NCBI RefSeq assembly: GCF_900099835.1
Contig: NZ_FNKP01000004.1
Span: 248,001 to 312,000, forward strand
Direction of reading: 5' to 3'
Length of the DNA stretch: 64,000 nt
Source of the DNA: Paraburkholderia fungorum
Lineage (GTDB): Bacteria > Pseudomonadota > Gammaproteobacteria > Burkholderiales > Burkholderiaceae
The notes under the pieces are model-generated. The model was given only the letters and a program-made list of their open reading frames with translations, ran no database searches and was not told the origin of the DNA. Both the position numbers and the translations under genes were made by a program. Positions 52,198 through 60,790 of the stretch are shown here, one piece after another (the first letter of the stretch is position 1; every line of letters begins with the position of its first letter).

Positions 52198-53082
52198 ATG
52201 AGCACGATCAACGAAGAGACGAATCTGGCCGACGCAGAAGGCGCCGGCGTCCAGGGCACACCGGCGGCCGACATTGTTCACGCGCAAAGCGCACCGGGCG
52301 CCGCTGCCACTGCAGCGGGCGGACCGACGACTGATGGGGCAGACGACGGTGAAATCGAGCGCGAACTTCAGCAGATGGAAGACGCGGCGGTCACCCTCCA
52401 GAAAGAAGGGATGATCAGCGAATCGGAAGCCGCGGAGAAGCGCGATCAGGTCGAACGTACCCGCAAGCTGTTCCGTGATCTTTCGCCCGCCGAGCGCGCA
52501 GCGATCGTGCAGCGCCGTCGCGAAATCGGCCGCGAACTGATGGCGCGTCAGCTTTCGGGCGCGGCTGTGGTCAAAGCCTCCGTGCGACTCAACCACACGC
52601 GTCTGAAGCCGCTGTTCGAGCAATGGTGGCCGTACCTGAACCGTATGAGCATCAACATGCAACGCTTCGGCCGCTCGACCTTCGGCGCGGACGATCAGGG
52701 GACGGTGACGGGCTGGTTCGAGAAACAGATCGGCGATCTGGAAGCGTATGTCGACGAACAGCTGACCGTCGCGCGGGAATTCCGTCAGAAGACGGAGTCG
52801 AAGATGCGCGATCAGGGCGACATCGTGTTCACGCCGAGCGTGACGAAGCCGTCGCTCGACATTGAGGTCGAAGCCTATTCGCGATTCTCGATGCGCCTGC
52901 TTTCCCTGATGCTGCGGTTCGACCAGGTGATGGACAACTTCGATTTTCTGGTATGGAACGGCGTGCGCGACCAGTCCGACGTCGACGAGGAAACGTCGCG
53001 CTTCCTGCGCAAGTTCCATCCGGTGGGCGTGCGCGGCTACATGACCCATCTGCGCCTGATGACGACCGTGCGCGGCCGGTAA
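52198..53082 (+). CDS. Hypothetical plasmid/ICE protein (294 aa)
   Basis: The N-terminal 45 residues are low-complexity (Ala, Gly, Thr, Asp). From 50 on the protein is helical: EIERELQQMEDAAVTLQKEGMISESEAAEKRDQVERTRKLF is a coiled-coil candidate, and LKPLFEQWWPYLNRMSINMQRFGRSTFGADDQ a conserved-looking core. It ends FHPVGVRGYMTHLRLM. I do not recognise the family with certainty. It follows the second palindrome and is cotranscribed with the helicase gene 15 bases later, so a role in element maintenance or transfer is likely. Confidence 0.7.
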   Translation: MSTINEETNLADAEGAGVQGTPAADIVHAQSAPGAAATAAGGPTTDGADDGEIERELQQMEDAAVTLQKEGMISESEAAEKRDQVERTRKLFRDLSPAERAAIVQRRREIGRELMARQLSGAAVVKASVRLNHTRLKPLFEQWWPYLNRMSINMQRFGRSTFGADDQGTVTGWFEKQIGDLEAYVDEQLTVAREFRQKTESKMRDQGDIVFTPSVTKPSLDIEVEAYSRFSMRLLSLMLRFDQVMDNFDFLVWNGVRDQSDVDEETSRFLRKFHPVGVRGYMTHLRLMTTVRGR

Positions 53083-53097
53083 TCCAGAGGCAATGCC

Positions 53098-54804
53098 ATG
53101 CTCGACGAGTTGAACCAGCAACAGCGCGAGGTGGCGGAGCTACGCCGCCATTGCGTCGCGATCGCGTGTCCCGGCGCCGGCAAAACCAAGACGATCGCGA
53201 CCAAGGCCGCGCTGCTGCTGTCCGATCCGTCGGCCGTCGTTGGTGCGGTCACTTTCAGCAAGGACGCGGCGGTCGAACTGCGGGAGCGCATCCTCTCGCT
53301 GGCTGGAGCAGATGCGAAGCGACGGCTGGTCGCCGGGACATTTCACTCGTTGGCCTTCAAACAGTTGACGCCTCCCGGTGGCCGGAAGCGGGACATTGCT
53401 TCTGACGGTGATCGCATGGGCCTGCTCGCGCGCGTGATCGCGGAACTGGGCCTCGCGTGGAAGCCGGAAGAAGTGGTGCCGGTGATTGAGCGTATCAAGA
53501 CGGACTTTGGCCGCGTCGAGCCGGGAACGGCAGACGCCGAGCTATATCACGCATATCAGGATGCGCTCGCCCGGAATGGCAAGATCGATTTCCAGGACAT
53601 GTTGCGGCTGTCTGTCGCCGGCATGGAGAGTGGCGAAATTACGCCATACCGGCTGACCGATCTGCTCGTCGACGAGTTTCAGGACACCGATCCGCTTCAG
53701 TACCGGTGGGTGGAATTGCACGCGAAGGGCGGGACGCAGGTCACGGTTGTGGGCGACGACGATCAGAGCATCTACGGCTTTCGGGCCGCGCTGGGCGTTC
53801 GGGGGATGGAGAGCTTCGCGTCGACGTTCGACGCGCAACGGATTGTGCTCGGCAGTAACTATCGCTGCAGGAGCGAGATCCTGTCGGCCGCCGATCGCGT
53901 GATTCGCCACAACGTCGATCGTATTCCAAAGGCGCTTCGTGCGGAGCGCGGTATCGGCGGAAGCGTCACGACGAGTCGACTGGACGACGAATATGCCGAT
54001 GCGGTGGCGGCCATTGAACGACTTCAACCATTGCTCGCAGAAGGACGATCCTGCGCGATCCTCGCGCGCACCAACCGTATCTTCGATCCCATTGAATCGG
54101 TGTGCCGGTCCCACGGCGTGGCGTATCACCGCGCCTCTGGCAGCTCTGTGCTGAATCGACCGCAGGGTGCGTTGATGTGCAACCTGCTGGAAATCGTGGA
54201 GGGGAGCAAGCGCAACGGTCTCGATGCTGTGCTCGGCTACATGGGCATGAGCTCTGCGCATCTGGGTGCGCTTCACCGCGATATGGGTACTGAGCTGAAA
54301 CAGCGGCTGAAGAAGGATCTGGTCGCCCTCGGTATCGATGAGGATACGGCCACGACGTACCGCAGCTTCATGAAGCGGCTCGCCGAGTGGAAGGCGCTCT
54401 GCGAGCGCAAGTTCTATTCGCTGGCGCTCGAGGGCGTGCTGGAGTTCATGATGGCTTATGCCAAAGGCGACCAGGCGGCCCGCGCGATCCGGGCCACGTA
54501 CGACGTTCTCGCGCGGTTGAATGGCACGTTTGCAGAGCGCATCGAGTTCCTGAAACGGGACAACAACAAACCGGTCGCGGGCGCGCTTGTGCTGACGACG
54601 ATGCACAGTTCGAAAGGGCTGGAATGGGATCACGTCTGGATCACGCGCGCGGAGGAGGGTGTGGTTCCCGATGAAAAGAGCGGCGAATCGGAAGAGCGCC
54701 GACTGTTCTACGTTGCGATGACCCGCGCGCGCGATAGCCTCGTGATAGCCACCATCAAGAAGAATCCGGTCTCCCGGTTCGTGATCGAATCAGAAGTGCT
54801 ATGA
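53098..54804 (+). CDS. UvrD/Rep-type SF1 DNA helicase
   Basis: A 568-residue 3'-5' helicase, shorter than UvrD (about 720). Motifs in order are I CPGAGKT (24-30), Ia VTFSKDAA, II DEFQDTD near 191, III VGDDDQSIYGFRAA, IV GSNYRC, V TMHSSKGLEWDHVWI and VI EERRLFYVAMTRAR. The insert domains are reduced, as in small ATP-dependent helicases of plasmids and phages. It follows the 52198 gene by 15 bases. It could unwind plasmid DNA during transfer or replication. No partner nuclease is adjacent. Confidence 0.93.
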   Translation: MLDELNQQQREVAELRRHCVAIACPGAGKTKTIATKAALLLSDPSAVVGAVTFSKDAAVELRERILSLAGADAKRRLVAGTFHSLAFKQLTPPGGRKRDIASDGDRMGLLARVIAELGLAWKPEEVVPVIERIKTDFGRVEPGTADAELYHAYQDALARNGKIDFQDMLRLSVAGMESGEITPYRLTDLLVDEFQDTDPLQYRWVELHAKGGTQVTVVGDDDQSIYGFRAALGVRGMESFASTFDAQRIVLGSNYRCRSEILSAADRVIRHNVDRIPKALRAERGIGGSVTTSRLDDEYADAVAAIERLQPLLAEGRSCAILARTNRIFDPIESVCRSHGVAYHRASGSSVLNRPQGALMCNLLEIVEGSKRNGLDAVLGYMGMSSAHLGALHRDMGTELKQRLKKDLVALGIDEDTATTYRSFMKRLAEWKALCERKFYSLALEGVLEFMMAYAKGDQAARAIRATYDVLARLNGTFAERIEFLKRDNNKPVAGALVLTTMHSSKGLEWDHVWITRAEEGVVPDEKSGESEERRLFYVAMTRARDSLVIATIKKNPVSRFVIESEVL

Positions 54805-54914
54805 GCTACTGATACGGGCATCCGCGATGCTTTGTTCAAAACCGGCGCCGCGACCCGTCGCGTGAAAAAGGACGGGTGGGCGCTATCCAATGATGTTGAA
54901 TCGCAAATCTAAAT

Positions 54915-55421
54915 ATGAAAGTTCTTCCGTGGGTCTGGTTCGTCGTGCTGGTAATCCTGATTGTTGTCGTGCTGGCCGTGCTGCAACGCAAGGGGGGCAG
55001 CGGTCGCCCGCAACCCTGCTTTACGTCGCGCGCGCTGATGACCCCGAACGAGATCGAGTTCTTCGGGCGCTTGCGCGACGCGCTACCCGAGCATTACGTT
55101 TTTCCGCAGATTGCGATGAGCGCATTGCTCGATCCGGTCGCAAAGGGCAAGGCGGGGTATGCTGATTTCCTGCGCATTGCCCAGAAACGTATCGACTACG
55201 GTATCTTCACTTCCGATTTTCAGATTGTGGCAGTCGTCGAGCTTGATGATCGTTCACATAACCGAGTGAAAGACCAGCGACGTGACGGCTTCGTCACATC
55301 GGCAGGTATCCGCACGGTCCGCTTTCAAGCATCCCGACGTCCAGGCCGCGAACAGATCCGGGAGGTCGTTTTGCCGCCGACAGGGACGGTCGATTTCTTT
55401 GGGCAGGGTAGACCATCGTAG
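54915..55421 (+). CDS. DUF2726 membrane-anchored protein
   Basis: A 168-residue protein with an N-terminal anchor helix (VWFVVLVILIVVVLAVLQ), then a DUF2726 domain. The domain shows ALMTPNEIEFFGRLRDALPEHYVFPQIAMSALL, KRIDYGIFTSDFQIVAVVELDDRSH, QRRDGFVTSAGIRTVRFQ. The D-...-ExDD-x-SH ...RD pattern resembles a restriction-endonuclease-like core with possible metal residues (Asp in RIDYGIF and Glu in VVELDD). Such proteins are often near helicases and topoisomerases. Here it follows the helicase by 110 bases. Nuclease activity is an inference from the fold. Confidence 0.82.
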   Translation: MKVLPWVWFVVLVILIVVVLAVLQRKGGSGRPQPCFTSRALMTPNEIEFFGRLRDALPEHYVFPQIAMSALLDPVAKGKAGYADFLRIAQKRIDYGIFTSDFQIVAVVELDDRSHNRVKDQRRDGFVTSAGIRTVRFQASRRPGREQIREVVLPPTGTVDFFGQGRPS

Positions 55422-55639
55422 TTTCGACTCTGTGTGCGAGCAACGAACATCCGGGGCACCGGGTCGACCAATGACGGGCGCTATGCCCCGACCCCATTGG
55501 AGGAAGGTCGGCCGCAAAGCCGTCCCCTTGAATGATGAGCTGAAGTGCAATGGGTCGGATTGTTGGCGATTTAAGCCGCGTGCCATTCTTGGCGAGGCGA
55601 GACGCGTCGCATTCGGCCAGCACACTCGGCACAGAACTA

Positions 55640-56140
55640 TTACACGTTCTTATCTTCGCGTTTCGCTTCGGCCATGGCTTCGGGCTCTAATTCTTCCGCG
55701 GACCGATTCAGGTAAACGAACAGTCCCCAGGAGGCAAGCAGCAACGCTGTAGAAGCAATCAGCAAGGCTGCATACCGAAGCTGTGATGAATCCTGGTGAA
55801 GCGCCTTGAACGTTGCCACGAGCCCTTCAATGGCAAGCGCGACGACGACAACCACCAGGAATCGAGACATGAAACGTCGCACCCGCGTCGGGGCACTCAC
55901 ATCAGCCTCCCGGATGACTTCTTCCTCTACGACCGTCTCCGCGATCTGCAGGGCGACAACGGCCCCGGCCAACACCCCCAAAGCTTCGATGACGGATAGC
56001 GCACTCGCCGAGTCCCATGGACTGCCAATTGCAGTCGATCCAATGCGAGCGGCATTCGCGATCAACATCAGTGCCGCGCAGGTGAATAGGACAGCCATCA
56101 GCCCATGGACGATCGTAAAGAAGCGCATAGCCAACTTCAT
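55640..56140 (-). CDS. Four-helix inner-membrane protein of unknown function
   Basis: A 166-residue protein that starts at 56140 (MKLAMRFFTIVHGLMAVLFT) after GGGAG. Hydrophobic segments are FFTIVHGLMAVLFTCAALMLIA, VIEALGVLAGAVVALQIAE, FLVVVVVALAIEGLVATF and YAALLIASTALLLASWGLFVYL. The tail is acidic and ends KREDKNV. Relatives I recall are general membrane proteins of proteobacteria without known roles. The upstream-lying 55422-55639 holds no gene. Confidence 0.65.
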   Translation of the reverse strand: MKLAMRFFTIVHGLMAVLFTCAALMLIANAARIGSTAIGSPWDSASALSVIEALGVLAGAVVALQIAETVVEEEVIREADVSAPTRVRRFMSRFLVVVVVALAIEGLVATFKALHQDSSQLRYAALLIASTALLLASWGLFVYLNRSAEELEPEAMAEAKREDKNV

Positions 56141-56678
56141 TTTTTGGGCTCCCCGCAATGGCAAGTGGGTGATCTATACCGGTTCCATCGACTCTCAAAA
56201 GCACGATGACACCAACTGATTTTAGAGGCGGAGCGCATGGGCCTGACAATGGGGCCTAACCCGTGCCTTACAACTTTCGTTTCTGGGCGCCAGCGCCCGA
56301 CAGAGCGCTTAGGCCGCAGGGGAGCAGCGGGGCGCGTTTGGGACTGGTCACGGACGTGCGTGCATGATCTGGATGTAGCTGGCCACGCATCCTATGTGCC
56401 CGGCAAAACCAGACCTATTGTGGCCTATTGCAAATATAGAGTCAGTGCCTGCTGACTGCCCGAAAGCGGGCATCTCAAATTCGCGGGCAGAGAAGTGGCC
56501 CGAGAGTAAATGCCTCTCGCGGCGTTGAGCGAGAACGGTTGCGCACCATTCAGTATTCGTGGACCGTCATGCCCTGCGGGCCATAGTTGCAGATACTTAG
56601 ACCGTCGCGCCGGACGGCGGATGACGGCATTATCAGGTGCGATAGGCAAGAGACCAGATTTTGAGCAAACGACAACGC
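56141..56678. other. Intergenic region with short hairpins
   Basis: About 540 bases with no supported gene. It contains small palindromes such as GCCCGAAAGCGGGC (around 56458) and fragments like other intergenic repeats. No complete repeat copy could be matched. Confidence 0.45.
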
Positions 56679-56915
56679 TCAGTCGACGGATCCAAGCAAC
56701 AGGTCGATTGCGGCTTGCCCGGAAATTTCCGCTACAAGGTAGGCCCAGCGTTTAGTGAAGGGCCCGTTGCGCAATTGTATGCGGTTCCCCCGTGCGCCGA
56801 ATACCGAAAGTTTTGCGTCGCCCCTGATCTGAAAAGCTACGTCAAACATGTCTTCAGCCGCTGGAGTCAATTCGACATGAATCTCGAAACCTCGGTAGGT
56901 AATTACTCGGTACAT
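56679..56915 (-). CDS. Small hypothetical protein (78 aa)
   Basis: Starts at 56915: MYRVITYRGFEIHVELTPAA, then EDMFDVAFQIRGDAKLSVFGARG and WAYLVAEISGQAAIDLLLG. This beta-strand-rich opening and helical end recurs in Burkholderiaceae hypothetical proteins, as far as I know. Function unknown. AGGTTGCC precedes the start. A second small gene pair in the same direction lies about 100 bases upstream of it. Confidence 0.6.
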   Translation of the reverse strand: MYRVITYRGFEIHVELTPAAEDMFDVAFQIRGDAKLSVFGARGNRIQLRNGPFTKRWAYLVAEISGQAAIDLLLGSVD

Positions 56916-57015
56916 GGAAGGCAACCTTGACCCGCATGTTTACCTGGCAATACCCAAACGTCGGGGCGTCGCGGCGACTCATTGCTAGAATGACCAGACC
57001 GGCACGCCGCTTGGA

Positions 57016-57270
57016 TCAAATCGAATATCTATTCTGCGGACCGCGAATGTATCGCTTTCTCGCAATCTCAAGCAGTTTCTCGCGAAATTCGTCAAATGCC
57101 GCGAGACACGAGCGTTCGTCAGATCCGAGTCCGGGTTGCAGGTCTTCGAGCGTTTTGCTGTCGACCTCGAACGTAATTTCCCGAGAGCCGTCGTATCCCC
57201 AGAAGAGCACGCAATGCTTCGCGGCATGGTAGCTTCGGCTCGGATTGGGAAAATGGAGCGCCACAATCAT
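57016..57270 (-). CDS. DUF1488-like small protein (84 aa)
   Basis: MIVALHFPNPSRSYHAAKHCVLFWGYDGSREITFEVDSKTLEDLQ, then a helix (AAFDEFREKLLEIARKRYIRG). The strand-rich first half followed by a helix with F-D-x-x-R-x-x-I/L-x-x-x-A-x-x-K/R-Y resembles DUF1488, from memory. It overlaps the preceding small gene by four bases (ATGA), so translation is coupled. Role unknown. Confidence 0.6.
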   Translation of the reverse strand: MIVALHFPNPSRSYHAAKHCVLFWGYDGSREITFEVDSKTLEDLQPGLGSDERSCLAAFDEFREKLLEIARKRYIRGPQNRYSI

Positions 57271-57458
57271 CCTTTTTTGGGGGGAGTCGAATACCGCGAC
57301 TTATTTACGATAGAAACGACGAGCGAGTACTTGATGCCCCCCTGTTCTGGCCGGCTAACGGAAGCAGGCCTGAGAATGATGATTTTCGCCGGGTGATCTT
57401 GGCTGTAAGCAGGCTCATTAGCTACGGAAGGAAATGCTTTGCTGATATCTGATTGCAT
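57267..57458 (-). CDS. Small protein translationally coupled to the DUF1488-like gene (63 aa)
   Basis: Starts with ATG at 57458 (MQSDISKAFPSVANEPAYSQ) after AGAGG, five bases away. It continues DHPAKIIILRPASVSRPEQ and ends STPPKKG. Its stop overlaps the next start as ATGA. The protein is short and without a known family; the overlap and ribosome site are the reasons to accept it. Confidence 0.5.
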   Translation of the reverse strand: MQSDISKAFPSVANEPAYSQDHPAKIIILRPASVSRPEQGGIKYSLVVSIVNKSRYSTPPKKG

Positions 57459-58054
57459 CACTACCTCTAAAACGTCGGTCCATCTAGAGAAGACGGCCTA
57501 CGCACTGTATACCCATCTGGTCGTGCGAACTTTATTTATTACGTCGCCCTAAGAGGCGACCAAAGTTGCTGGACTGTTGACGGCCTTAACGGGGAGCACT
57601 GACGTCAAAGAAAAATTCTGTTCCCGCCCTTAATGAGACGACTACAGATGGCGGCGTTCAGCGTAAACAGCATTTGTGGTTGGTGGCAGTGGGTTATACG
57701 ACTAAGCCGTCATATTTTCAATGCACCGATTCACGAATTCGAACGACACTAATTTCATCGAATAATGTAATAAGTCGGGTCATTCGCGCCGTGCCGCTGA
57801 GTAGGGGCTGCTGATGCGCAGAAAGTGAATCGATACGATGATGCCAATTTTAGGTAAGTCAGCTTAACGATGATTTGTCAGCCGGACGCGTTGGCATCAC
57901 GCAATCACCACCTCATTTTCATCGAAAGTGAATCGCCGCCTCTCTGCGCAAGCTTTGTCGACGAAGAGACGACCCCCAGACAAAAGTCCAGCGGGTCAGA
58001 CTGGCACTGACGATGGAAACCGGATCAAACGACAAGCGCGTGCGGAACGATCAC
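57459..58054. other. AT-richer intergenic region
   Basis: About 600 bases, visibly lower in GC than the surroundings (for example TTTATTTATTACGTC near 57530 and GTAATAAGTCGGG near 57768). No gene is supported. Such a region could hold an origin or a centromere-like site, but no repeated iterons were found. Confidence 0.45.
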
Positions 58055-58375
58055 CTATCGGCCCTGTTGCCGCGAATGGCCCGGAGGGGCGTTGACGTTG
58101 CTATTTGCACCGCTGTTTGTCCCCATGTTCAGGCCGTTGCTTCTACCTCTGTTTGACTGAGTAGCTCTGGACGCGTCAAGCCGAGCGCTATTTTCATTGT
58201 CCGCGCCGGGAACTGAATTACGCGGAGAGCCGTTACGGTCCTGTTCCGTCGAACCGGTCGGATTTGCTCCACCGATCGGGGCAGTCTTTGCCGCAGCGGC
58301 AGTCAGGCTCATTCCTGACATCGATACCGCGCCGATGAGCGCATAGGTAAAAGACATTCGAGTGATGCAGTTCAT
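58055..58375 (-). CDS. Exported low-complexity protein (106 aa)
   Basis: Starts at 58375 (MNCITRMSFTYALIGAVSMSGMSLTAAAA), a likely signal peptide. The mature part is polar and repetitive (Asn, Ser, Gly, Arg), as in SRATQSNRGRSNGLNMGTNS and ANSNVNAPPGHSRQQGR, without predicted folding. It precedes no partner but lies 86 bases from the bactofilin gene in the same direction. Function unknown. Confidence 0.55.
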   Translation of the reverse strand: MNCITRMSFTYALIGAVSMSGMSLTAAAAKTAPIGGANPTGSTEQDRNGSPRNSVPGADNENSARLDASRATQSNRGRSNGLNMGTNSGANSNVNAPPGHSRQQGR

Positions 58376-58461
58376 GGTTGACCCCAAGGAAAACCTGCCG
58401 GCGAGATCTCCCGCCTTCTTTAGCTGCGCAAGTTGTATGCCTTGGGAGTCTGCGTGCAGGA

Positions 58462-58857
58462 TTAACTGGCAGCGACTGTGCGAGAGAACTGCTGGACATT
58501 ATTTGCGGCGTTCTCGAGCGTCAGCTCGCTCGCCTTGCGTTTGATCTGACCTTCGAGCGAAGCCCGCGGACCGAGCCGGATCGTGCCGCAGTAAAAGACG
58601 TTCCCCTTCACCCGGCCATTGATTTCCAGAACGCCACGCGCGTGTACGTCACCTTCTACGGTGCCGTCGATGCGTACGTGCTCACCTTCAACCTGCCCCT
58701 TGACCATACCGCCCTGGCCGACGTGCACCAGACCTGCGTTCGAAATCAGGTTACCGTCGACGATTCCGAAGTTGCTCAGACCATGGTCGAGAATCAGGTC
58801 GCCGTGAATTGAGACGCCTGGCGCGAGGAGGGTGACGCTTGGGAGTTGGGTTTTCAT
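58462..58857 (-). CDS. Bactofilin
   Basis: A 131-residue polymer-forming protein. The beta-helix repeats are visible: VSIHGDLILDHGLSNFGIVDG, GLVHVGQGGMVKGQVEGEHVRIDGTVEGDVHARGVLEINGRVKGNVFY, with the G-x-V/I-x-G period of about 18. Short tails lie at both ends. Bactofilins form cytoplasmic filaments that place proteins at membranes. Here the gene follows, by nine bases, one for a membrane protein, and both belong to a group with the DUF1845-like gene next to transfer functions, an unusual place for a bactofilin. Confidence 0.9.
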   Translation of the reverse strand: MKTQLPSVTLLAPGVSIHGDLILDHGLSNFGIVDGNLISNAGLVHVGQGGMVKGQVEGEHVRIDGTVEGDVHARGVLEINGRVKGNVFYCGTIRLGPRASLEGQIKRKASELTLENAANNVQQFSRTVAAS

Positions 58858-58866
58858 ACGTGCCTC

Positions 58867-59667
58867 TCAGAATAGTTGAACGTCACCGCCCTTGGGAGTG
58901 GCGGGCTTAGGTTGTGGCTGGGCCGACTCAGCCGATTCCGACGCGGCCTGGCTCGCGTGGTGCGGCATCACACGCCGAAGCGGACGCAATGCGGGACGCT
59001 GGCTGGTCGCGCTCACGGGAGAATCCTTGTGGTCTGCCGTCGTAGCCGGCGCGGGTGCGGGGGTGGCGGCCGGAGCGACTGCAGTCGCTTGCGCGGCAGC
59101 AGGTACCGCTACGGCGGCTGCCTGCGGCGCCGGAGCGCCGTGCTGCGCGCGAATCGGGGACGCTGCCGCAGTCGTAAGCGGGGCGAGCGCGCCGCTCGTG
59201 TCAGGCTTTTGTGCGATGGTCGCAGCGCCTTGAGCGTTGATCGCCAGCGAACGTGCATCAACGTTGGCCAGTGCGGACGGAGGCGAGGTCTGCGCTCCGA
59301 AGTCAGAGTTCGTCAGCGGTCGTGGGGGCGCGGCATTGATGGGGGCCTCTTCTGCGATGGCTGTGCGCCCGACGGCACCACCGGCGTTCGCTGCTGGCGA
59401 AGCTGCTACGCCGTCGTGCATGACCCGCCATATCTTCGCCGCGCTGATCCCGGCGCCACCTGCGAGCGCCGCGACGGCTACGCATAGCACCACCGGCCGG
59501 CTGGCCGCCGTCAGTTTTGCCCGGAGCCTGCGGAGGTCCCCTCGTCCCCCGGCAGCACCATCCGGTGCCGGGAGCGCCGGCATGGCGGCAGAGTGACCGG
59601 CGATGTCGATGATCACGGGCTGTTGCGAGTACTGGGCGTGAAGCGCCTGAATTTGCCGTATGTCCAT
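58867..59667 (-). CDS. Single-helix protein with a long Ala/Pro-rich domain
   Basis: A 266-residue protein. The first 50 residues are cytoplasmic (MDIRQIQALHAQYSQQPVII), one membrane helix follows (VVLCVAVAALAGGAGISAAKIW), then about 190 residues of Ala/Pro/Thr-rich sequence, presumably in the periplasm, ending PKPATPKGGDVQLF. Start at 59667. Its cytoplasmic face could attach to the bactofilin encoded nine bases downstream. The rod-like outer part recalls TonB or pilus-associated spacers. No family is recognised. Confidence 0.7.
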   Translation of the reverse strand: MDIRQIQALHAQYSQQPVIIDIAGHSAAMPALPAPDGAAGGRGDLRRLRAKLTAASRPVVLCVAVAALAGGAGISAAKIWRVMHDGVAASPAANAGGAVGRTAIAEEAPINAAPPRPLTNSDFGAQTSPPSALANVDARSLAINAQGAATIAQKPDTSGALAPLTTAAASPIRAQHGAPAPQAAAVAVPAAAQATAVAPAATPAPAPATTADHKDSPVSATSQRPALRPLRRVMPHHASQAASESAESAQPQPKPATPKGGDVQLF

Positions 59668-59756
59668 TGTTCGTCTCCAGTGTGAGAAGTCGAGCGTACC
59701 CATCCGGACAGGAAGTCAATCCTTCCGGGCAGTGGTGTGAGAGTCGTGCGGGTCTG

Positions 59757-60338
59757 TTACTTTTCTCGGCGTTCGCCGTCGAAGTCGTACTGGTCGTTGT
59801 CAGGCATGCAGATCTGAACGATGTGCCTGATACGCTTCTCCGCGTTCGCGAGGATGTTGGCGCGGTCGGTCGAGGTGATCTTTTCTGCGAGCATGGCCGC
59901 GATCGAGCCGACAAAGATCCGGTCGTACTGCGTCAGACATCGCACCAGCAGTCCAGCCAGCGGGCGCGTGATGACGAGTTCGATCTTCTCCGGCAGCATG
60001 TCGATTGGCCGGGCATCGTGACGCGCTATCCACTCGCTGGTCTTTCGCAGCCATTCGGAGGCGTCCCGCAGTGCTGACTGTAGCGCCTGAACCTTGCCGC
60101 CGCGAGCAACGGCGATTTTCGCCGCACAGAAGTTGTAGTCGGAGCGGATGAAGTCGCGTGCGAATTGCGAGCTGTAGTGCAACACTGTTGCCGTATCGGA
60201 CTCTGGCACGATACGCGCAACGCGGGTATCGCTCGTCAGTCTCTCAATTGGCTTGAGGCCACTGACGCTTTTGAGCTTTGGATCGTCGGAGCGCTCCGGG
60301 CGATCTGGCTCAGGGGGTGTATCAAGAACTGCAGCCAT
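59757..60338 (-). CDS. DUF1845/AcaB-like protein of integrative or conjugative elements
   Basis: A 193-residue helical protein. The central part reads DFIRSDYNFCAAKIAVARGGKVQALQSALRDASEWLRKTSEWI and then KIELVITRPLAGLLVRCLTQYDRIFVGSIAAMLAEKIT, the long helix pair with a basic turn that I associate with DUF1845 (PF08900), a family present in many ICEs. In IncA/C-type elements a member acts in control of transfer genes. Whether this one is a regulator is inference. It is the first gene of the minus-strand group 58055-60338. The promoter module at 60401 lies 63 bases before its start. Confidence 0.65.
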   Translation of the reverse strand: MAAVLDTPPEPDRPERSDDPKLKSVSGLKPIERLTSDTRVARIVPESDTATVLHYSSQFARDFIRSDYNFCAAKIAVARGGKVQALQSALRDASEWLRKTSEWIARHDARPIDMLPEKIELVITRPLAGLLVRCLTQYDRIFVGSIAAMLAEKITSTDRANILANAEKRIRHIVQICMPDNDQYDFDGERREK

Positions 60339-60400
60339 GGGATTTTATTGGGTGGTCTCTCTCACCGCCCATTGTGCGCGCCTCACGTATGACGAAAACC

Positions 60401-60435
60401 GGCAAAAGCTGCGCTCATTTCGTCAGCTTTCCGGG
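60401..60435. promoter_or_regulatory. Shared promoter module, copy 3
   Basis: GGCAAAAGCT, ten variable bases, then CGTCAGCTTTCCGGG: the same frame as 41041-41075 with one difference in the conserved parts. No 20-base palindrome follows it. It lies upstream of the DUF1845-like gene. Confidence 0.6.
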
Positions 60436-60790
60436 ATGCGCAGTGCCGTATTTGGGCAATACTGACTCTACTTCTCGCGTCCCAGACGCATCGACCCTGA
60501 CCCGGCCCAGCCCGGCGTCCATCTTCTGTACAAGCCGTGCCCGAATGCTTTACCGAGGCATGCTCCGACCAGCTGGCTACTGGTGTGGAATTTTTCTTCT
60601 GATGAGCGCTTCGCCTGCGCTCCCCATCTTTCAGTCATAAAACTCGTCGCCGGCCGCATTCATTTGCGCCGCGACATCGTTCGGACCCGGATAACGGGTG
60701 TTCTCTCTCCAGAGCCCATCTGGGTAGAACGATCGTAGTGGACTGATCCGTGATCCTGCGGCGGAATGAATTTTCCGAAAATGGGCTGTT

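Noticed and set aside
57459..58054. Origin of replication in the AT-richer gap
   Set aside because: No iterons, DnaA-box cluster or adjacent replication initiator gene could be identified.
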